Shown piece after piece: positions 6,917 to 11,063 of a stretch of DNA of 11,063 nucleotides. The first letter of the stretch is position 1, and the number at the start of each line of letters is the position of its first letter. The notes under the pieces were generated by a model, which was given only the letters and a program-made list of their open reading frames with translations, was not told the DNA's origin and did no database searches. Source of the stretch: Psychrobacter sp. (GTDB lineage Bacteria; Pseudomonadota; Gammaproteobacteria; Pseudomonadales; Moraxellaceae); the NCBI GenBank assembly GCA_029264635.1, contig JARIAA010000288.1, positions 1 to 11,063 on the forward strand. The letters are read 5' to 3'. The position numbers were made by a program, and so were the translations under genes.

Positions 6917-7885
6917 ATGTTATTTCATCCCTCTAAAAACCCTGTTGAGCTGAGAGTTATTCATCTCAATAAAACCCAAGAGCAACGCCGCCAAGACCTC
7001 ATGGAGGCGACGCAAGGTAAAGCGGCACTAAAACAGCTTAAAAAACGCATGGCCAAAAAAGCCAAGCAGGCCTTAAAAGATAAAGCTAAAGGTAAAAATA
7101 AAGGTCAGCAAGTATTCGTCCTCGACTTCGATGGCGATATTAAAGCAACGGCTGTTAAGCATCTAAGGGAAGAGATTAGTACACTCATCAGTACAGCTAA
7201 TGAAGGTGATGAAGTTGTGGTACGCCTTGAGTCGGGTGGCGGTTTGGTGCATGGCTATGGACTTGCAGCAGCGCAGCTAGCACGTCTAAAAGAGGCAGGT
7301 CTCAAATTGACCGTTTGCGTTGACAAGATTGCTGCAAGTGGCGGTTATATGATGGCCTGTGTTGCTGACAAGATTGTTGCAGCGCCCTTTGCCGTTATCG
7401 GATCGATTGGTGTGGTATCGCAGCTACCTAACTTCCATAAATGGCTAAAAAACCATGATGTGGATTATGAGATGTTCACCGCAGGGGATTACAAGCGTAC
7501 CGTAACTGTCTTTGGCGAAAACGATGCAGAAGATCGCGCCAAATATCAAGAAGAGCTTGAGCAGACCCATTTGCTATTTAAGCATTTTGTGAACCGCTAT
7601 CGCTCAATGCTAGATTTAGACAAAGTCGCTACTGGCGAGCATTGGTATGGCGAAGATGCTCTGCATCTTAATCTGGTTGATAAGCTTCAAACGTCCGACA
7701 GCTATCTCTTAGAGCTGATGAATAACAATCAGGTCTATGCACTGCATTCACGCCAAAAGCCTACGTTGGCAGAAAAACTGGGGCTGTCGCAAGCAGCCGA
7801 AGCGACCTTGAGTATGGCTGCTGAGAAGCTCCCTGACGCTTTGATGCGTTTTGATTTAAATAGCCGTTTAAATATTTTAAAGTAG
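6917..7885 (+). CDS. sohB: SohB-like serine peptidase (S49 family), lacking the N-terminal anchor
   Basis: The product has 322 residues. Residues 66-73 (VFVLDFDG) begin the S49 fold. RLESGGGLVHGYGLAA (103-118) is the conserved oxyanion region and DKIAASGGYMMACVADKI holds the nucleophile Ser141. AGDYKRT holds the general base Lys193, 52 residues later, the normal Ser-Lys spacing. ATGEHWYG (238-245) is also typical of SohB. S49 enzymes cleave signal-peptide remnants or other membrane-associated peptides. E. coli SohB has about 30 hydrophobic residues before an Arg-Val-x-x-Leu segment; here that segment (ELRVIHLN) is at residue 11, so no membrane anchor exists. An in-frame TAA at 6902-6904 rules out an upstream extension. 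GGAAG lies seven bases before the ATG. Residues 38-63 are a Lys/Ala-rich helix, possibly contacting membrane or nucleic acid. The gene is divergent from aspS and ends at tandem terminators. Confidence 0.9.
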   Translation: MLFHPSKNPVELRVIHLNKTQEQRRQDLMEATQGKAALKQLKKRMAKKAKQALKDKAKGKNKGQQVFVLDFDGDIKATAVKHLREEISTLISTANEGDEVVVRLESGGGLVHGYGLAAAQLARLKEAGLKLTVCVDKIAASGGYMMACVADKIVAAPFAVIGSIGVVSQLPNFHKWLKNHDVDYEMFTAGDYKRTVTVFGENDAEDRAKYQEELEQTHLLFKHFVNRYRSMLDLDKVATGEHWYGEDALHLNLVDKLQTSDSYLLELMNNNQVYALHSRQKPTLAEKLGLSQAAEATLSMAAEKLPDALMRFDLNSRLNILK

Positions 7886-7890
7886 GTATA

Positions 7891-7940
7891 AAAAAGCGTT
7901 TTACTGCTAAGCTATTAAGTATTTAGCGCTTTTATTTTAA
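7891..7940 (+). terminator. Weak hairpin terminator after sohB
   Basis: AAAAGCG (7892-7898) pairs with CGCTTTT (7927-7933), and within the loop CTAA (7907-7910) pairs with TTAG (7923-7926), leaving a bulge on the 5' side. A T-rich run (TTTTATTTT) follows. It begins six bases after the sohB stop. It is weaker than the hairpin at 7964 and may act with it. Confidence 0.4.
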
Positions 7941-7963
7941 ATAAGCCATTGTTTGTATTTTGT

Positions 7964-7995
7964 AAAAGGCGTGTCCTAACTGGTCGCGCCTTTTT
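7964..7995 (+). terminator. Intrinsic terminator between sohB and the DUF1543 gene
   Basis: AAAAGGCGTG (7964-7973) pairs with CGCGCCTTTT (7985-7994), ten pairs including one G-U, around an 11-base loop, and is followed by a run of five Ts. It has the classic GC stem and U-tract. It should end sohB transcription and isolate the genes to the right. Confidence 0.8.
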
Positions 7996-8071
7996 GCTGT
8001 TTGTTCATTATGAGTATGTTATAAATATATGTCGTTAAGTCGCGTATCGTTAAATCGAATAGGGATGATGG

Positions 8072-8698
8072 ATGCCAAAGCTATTTATGATAAAGATCGG
8101 TGGACGGCCCAAGGGTCGTTTGATTGAACAACATGATATGTTCTTTGGCGTAGGCGCGCGCGTCAGCGATTTTATCGAACCTATCAATGTGCACTGGCCT
8201 GAGGTCAAAAACAAATGGCATCTTGATGCGTATCGGTCAGTAACTTTGGTTGATAATCATCAGGTTCAGTGGCAACCTGTTAGTGAGATGGCCAATACTT
8301 GTGAAGATACTGCAACTCTTAAGTTGTTTTTTATCAATCTAGGTGGTTATATCGCTGGCGAGTTTGAAGAGTATCATCACAAGTTATTAATCGTCGCGCG
8401 CAGCCAAGCGGACGCCATTAAGCAGGCAAAGCGGTCTACATTTTATCAGCAGTACAGTTTTAAGGATAAAAATACGCCATTTAATGCCGCCTCTCACATC
8501 GATGATAAGCAGCAAGTTGATATCGATGAGATTTATGATGTCAATGACTTACTAACGGCTGGTCGTTTATCAATCACGCCCTTAGCTAAGCCAGCTGAAT
8601 CTATACAAGAAGATAAAGCCTATATTGGTTATCTTAGCCTAAAAAAACTTCGCAAGCTTGATGAAGTAGGGCAGATAGCAGAAGCAGTAAAATACTAA
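8072..8698 (+). CDS. DUF1543 domain protein with two tandem copies
   Basis: The 208-residue product is small and soluble, with no signal peptide. Two related units are visible: residues 3-57, starting KLFMIKIGG and continuing with a Gly, an Glu-x-His (EQH) and a VGARVSD stretch; and residues 84-157, starting KLFFINLGG with Gly, an EEYH and a IVARSQADAI stretch. This strand-GG-E-x-H pattern is that of DUF1543, whose function is not known to me. The second copy ends at an IDEIYDV segment, and a basic tail follows. The ATG at 8072 has AGGGA six bases upstream; nearby ATGs at 8065 and 8068 are in another frame. It lies after a strong terminator and only 30 bases before the acyl-CoA dehydrogenase gene, so the two may share a transcript. 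That does not show a shared function. Confidence 0.8.
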   Translation: MPKLFMIKIGGRPKGRLIEQHDMFFGVGARVSDFIEPINVHWPEVKNKWHLDAYRSVTLVDNHQVQWQPVSEMANTCEDTATLKLFFINLGGYIAGEFEEYHHKLLIVARSQADAIKQAKRSTFYQQYSFKDKNTPFNAASHIDDKQQVDIDEIYDVNDLLTAGRLSITPLAKPAESIQEDKAYIGYLSLKKLRKLDEVGQIAEAVKY

Positions 8699-8715
8699 AA
8701 ACATTCAACTAAGAA

Positions 8716-8720
8716 AAGGA
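8716..8720 (+). promoter_or_regulatory. Ribosome-binding site of the acyl-CoA dehydrogenase gene
   Basis: The AAGGA run (AAAAGGA overall) ends eight bases before the ATG at 8729, optimal spacing. It fixes the start of the dehydrogenase and lies in the 30-base gap after the DUF1543 gene. Confidence 0.6.
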
Positions 8721-8728
8721 CGTCAACT

Positions 8729-9997
8729 ATGTCTACCAATACATTAATGTTTAGCGCCACAGAACACGGTCAAACTATGCATGCCAAAGTCAAAGATTTT
8801 ATCGAGACTTATATTGAGCCAATAGAGGCACAGTTCTGGCAAGATTGTCATAAACAAAACCCTGACGGTAATTGGAAGAATTGGCAGTGGCCAGAAAAGT
8901 ACGAGAGTCTTCGTAAACAGGCGCGCGAAGCGGGCTTATGGAATTTGTTTTTGCCAGATGATACCTTAGGCGCAGGGCTTTCAGTGACTGATTATGCACC
9001 GATTGCCGAGTTGACTGGACGTAGCATCCTTGCGCCTTATGTATTCAACTGTAATGCGCCCGACAGCGGCAATATGGAGTTATTGTGGCGCTATGGCTCA
9101 GATGAGCAGCAAAACAAGTGGATGATGCCAATTTTAGAGGGTAAAACCCGCTCAGTATTTTGTATGACTGAGCCTGAAGTAGCGTCAAGTGATGCGACCA
9201 ATATGCAGGCGACTGCTGTCGTCGATGGTGATGAGATTATTATTAATGGTAGTAAATGGTGGTCATCTGGTCTTGGTGACCCTGCGGTTGATGTGCTGAT
9301 TGTGATGGCGTATACGCCCGATGAGAGCAAAGGCCGTCATCAGCAACATTCGATGGTGTTGGTACCAGCGAAAACAGCGGGCGTCAACATCGAGCGTATG
9401 CTTAAAGTGTTCGGTGATTACGATGCGCCGCATGGCCATGGTGAGGTCAGCTTTAATAACGTACGTGTGCCAGTCAGTCATTTCATTGGTGGGCCAGGAA
9501 TGGGTTTTGAGATTGCTCAAGGTCGCTTAGGGCCAGGGCGTATTCATCATTGCATGCGTTGTATTGGTGCTGCCGAAAAGTCTTTAGAGCTTGCCGTTCA
9601 TCGCGGTATGCAGCGCACAGCGTTTGGCAAACCCTTGTTACAATTAGGTGGCAACTTTGAGCGTATCGCTGAGGCTCGCATTAAGATTGATCAAGCACGC
9701 TTACTAACTTTGTATGCTGCGCAAAAAATGGACGCGCAAGGCACGAAAGCGGCGTTGACTGAAATTTCAGCCATCAAAGTCGTCGCGCCTACAGTATTGC
9801 AAGAGGTAGTCGACATGTCGATACAGATTCATGGTGGTATGGGTGTCTGCCAAGATACGTTGCTGCCTGCATTTTATGCGCAGGCGCGCGCACTCAGATT
9901 GGCCGACGGTCCTGATGAGGTGCATAAAACTATGATTGCCAAATTAGAGTTAAAACGTCAAGGTTATAGCCGCTCCTCTAAGCCAGCTAAATCCTAA
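8729..9997 (+). CDS. Acyl-CoA dehydrogenase, ACAD10/ACAD11-like
   Basis: The protein has 422 residues and the full three-domain ACAD layout. There is an N-terminal helical domain with GLWNLFLP (69-76), a central beta domain with the FAD/substrate signature FCMTEPEVASSDATN (144-158), and a C-terminal helical domain with QIHGGMGV (366-373). ADGPDEVH (392-399) occupies the position of the Tyr-Glu-Gly-Thr catalytic loop of medium-chain enzymes, with Asp393 where they have Glu; this is typical of the ACAD10/11 branch. FAD-dependent alpha,beta-dehydrogenation of an acyl-CoA, with electrons passed to ETF, is expected in the cytoplasm. A kinase of the APH fold lies 144 bases downstream; in animals the two are fused as ACAD10/ACAD11, which act on 4-hydroxyacyl-CoA intermediates. 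The chain-length range cannot be read from sequence. A symmetrical AT hairpin follows 55 bases after the stop. Confidence 0.92.
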   Translation: MSTNTLMFSATEHGQTMHAKVKDFIETYIEPIEAQFWQDCHKQNPDGNWKNWQWPEKYESLRKQAREAGLWNLFLPDDTLGAGLSVTDYAPIAELTGRSILAPYVFNCNAPDSGNMELLWRYGSDEQQNKWMMPILEGKTRSVFCMTEPEVASSDATNMQATAVVDGDEIIINGSKWWSSGLGDPAVDVLIVMAYTPDESKGRHQQHSMVLVPAKTAGVNIERMLKVFGDYDAPHGHGEVSFNNVRVPVSHFIGGPGMGFEIAQGRLGPGRIHHCMRCIGAAEKSLELAVHRGMQRTAFGKPLLQLGGNFERIAEARIKIDQARLLTLYAAQKMDAQGTKAALTEISAIKVVAPTVLQEVVDMSIQIHGGMGVCQDTLLPAFYAQARALRLADGPDEVHKTMIAKLELKRQGYSRSSKPAKS

Positions 9998-10052
9998 TAG
10001 TTAACCTTAAGGTATAGTTCGTAGGTTTACAAAGCAAGCCAATGATTCAAAT

Positions 10053-10090
10053 TAAAAATTCACTATTGATTATTTGATAGTGAATTTTTA
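10053..10090. terminator. Perfect 14-bp inverted repeat between dehydrogenase and kinase genes
   Basis: TAAAAATTCACTAT (10053-10066) and its exact complement (10077-10090) flank a ten-base loop, and the 3' arm ends in TTTTTA. It may be a bidirectional AT-rich terminator for the dehydrogenase transcript. Its 3' arm also overlaps the -35 of the candidate kinase promoter, so an operator role is equally possible. Only three of 14 pairs are G-C, weaker than a normal terminator. Confidence 0.5.
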
Positions 10091-10103
10091 GATACTGTAT
10101 TAT
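10074..10103 (+). promoter_or_regulatory. Candidate sigma-70 promoter for the kinase gene
   Basis: TTGATA (10074-10079, one base off TTGACA) and TATTAT (10098-10103, one base off TATAAT) are 18 bases apart. This is the best promoter-like pair in the window. The start codon is 38 bases beyond the -10, with AAGGA (10130-10134) seven bases before it. The -35 lies in the 3' arm of the inverted repeat, which would allow control by a bound dimer. Confidence 0.5.
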
Positions 10104-10141
10104 TTAATAAAAATAACTGACCACACGATAAGGAATGTCTT

Positions 10142-11063
10142 ATGGCAACTGAATATCATGCCAAAAATAATGATACCAATAATCAAACACTCAGCAAAGT
10201 ATTGGATAGAGGTGGCGAGGTCCGCGAAGGCGAAGCGCTTGATGACAAAGCGGTCAGTACCTGGCTACGCACTCAAGGTATCGATATAGAAGGCGAGCCA
10301 ACAGTCACTCAATTTTCAGGTGGCGCCTCAAACTGGACGTATCGCTTGCAATACAACAACCAAGATTTGATATTGCGCAGACCACCCAAAGGGACTAAAG
10401 CAAAGTCTGCTCATGATATGGTACGCGAATACACCGTTCAAGAAGCCCTAAAGGATGCCTATCCGTATGTACCAAAGATGGTCGCGCTGTGTACTGATGA
10501 AGAGGTTATTGGTGCCGACTTCTACGTCATGGAGCGTATGGAAGGTATCATTCCACGCGCCAATTTGCCAAAAGAGATAGTGCTTACTTCAGCGCAGACC
10601 CGCAAGCTATGTACCAATGTTATTGATGCCTTAATTGAGCTGCATCAAGTTGATTACCAAGAGCATCCTGACTTGCTAGCACTTGGCCGTGGTGATGGTT
10701 ATTGTGAGCGCCAAGTCAGTGGCTGGGATAAACGGTACGTTAAAGCAAAAACCCCTAACGTGCCAAGCTTTGCGTTAGTGCGTCAATGGCTTGGTAAACA
10801 TACACCAGCTGATAGCAGTACCTGTGTCATTCATAATGACTGGCGCTTTGATAATGTCATCTTGGATGCTAATGATCCGACCAAAGTCATTGGTGTGCTT
10901 GATTGGGAGATGGCAACCCTTGGTGATCCCTAAATGGATTTAGGCAGTGCACTCGCTTATTGGATTGAGGCGGATGATAATATCGTCATGCAGCAATCAC
11001 GCCGCCAGCCGACGCATCTACAGGGTATGATGACGCGAGAGGAAGTAGTTAACTACTATCTTG
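10142..11063 (+). pseudogene. APH-fold acyl-CoA kinase (ACAD10/11 kinase-like), interrupted by an in-frame TAA; 3' end outside window
   Basis: The first 263 codons encode the aminoglycoside-phosphotransferase-like fold. FSGGASNWTYRL (58-69) is the nucleotide loop, LILRRPPKG (76-84) the following strand, HNDWRFDN (231-238) the catalytic loop with Asp233 and Asn238, and VLDWEMATLGDP (252-263) the metal-binding Asp254 region. At 10931-10933 the next codon is TAA, where the family normally has a Leu. The same frame then continues without another stop to the window edge as MDLGSALAYWIEADDN and on, clearly the same protein. A single T-to-A change in a TTA codon would explain it; no indel is involved. 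Known relatives phosphorylate hydroxyacyl-CoAs (LvaA of levulinate use, the kinase domain of ACAD10/11). The truncated product keeps the catalytic residues but loses the C-terminal substrate lobe. ATG at 10142 has AAGGA seven bases upstream. A base-call error remains possible. Confidence 0.8.

Noticed and set aside
9091..9530. Open frames on either strand inside the dehydrogenase gene
   Set aside because: They overlap conserved dehydrogenase motifs in other frames and carry no recognisable domains.
10142..10933. The 263-residue product as a complete kinase
   Set aside because: The family continues well past GDP, and the continuing sequence is present in the same frame after the stop.

Overview
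The window looks like chromosomal DNA of a gamma-proteobacterium of the Moraxellaceae, most likely Psychrobacter. The aspartyl-tRNA synthetase reads like its Acinetobacter counterpart, and a lipooligosaccharide (LOS) gene group lies directly downstream of aspS. In Acinetobacter the LOS outer-core locus also abuts aspS. Base composition is moderate, with AT-rich intergenic DNA. The assignment is by recollection of family sequences; no database search was run.

Left part (1-6355): envelope genes plus aspS. A family-25 glycosyltransferase cut by the left edge runs on the plus strand and converges on a minus-strand series. In transcription order that series is aspS, a lipid A late acyltransferase (LpxL/LpxM family), a GT-A glycosyltransferase with a DxD motif, a Rossmann-type transferase with a GPS motif (GT42/DUF115/WaaZ-like) and an unrecognised 261-residue protein. 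Gaps of 82, 18, 84 and 109 bases fit an operon or a leaky read-through unit. A 28-base imperfect palindrome ends on the first base of the acyltransferase start codon.

Middle (6356-8071): a gene-free stretch of about 560 bases separates aspS from the divergent sohB-like peptidase gene, whose product lacks the N-terminal membrane anchor of E. coli SohB. Two hairpins follow sohB; the second is a textbook intrinsic terminator.

Right part (8072-11063): a protein with two DUF1543 repeats, an acyl-CoA dehydrogenase of the ACAD10/ACAD11 type, and an aminoglycoside-phosphotransferase-fold kinase of the kind fused to ACAD in animal ACAD10/11. Such kinase-plus-dehydrogenase pairs are linked to catabolism of 4-hydroxy acyl-CoAs. 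The kinase gene carries an in-frame TAA immediately after its catalytic motifs. Homologous sequence continues in the same frame to the window edge, so the gene is a nonsense-interrupted pseudogene, a strain-specific lesion or a base error. A perfect 14-bp inverted repeat and a good promoter-like sequence sit between dehydrogenase and kinase.

No tRNA, rRNA, CRISPR array or insertion sequence was seen. The points most worth a second look are the broken kinase, the hairpin at the acyltransferase start, the anchorless SohB and the uncharacterised LOS-cluster genes.
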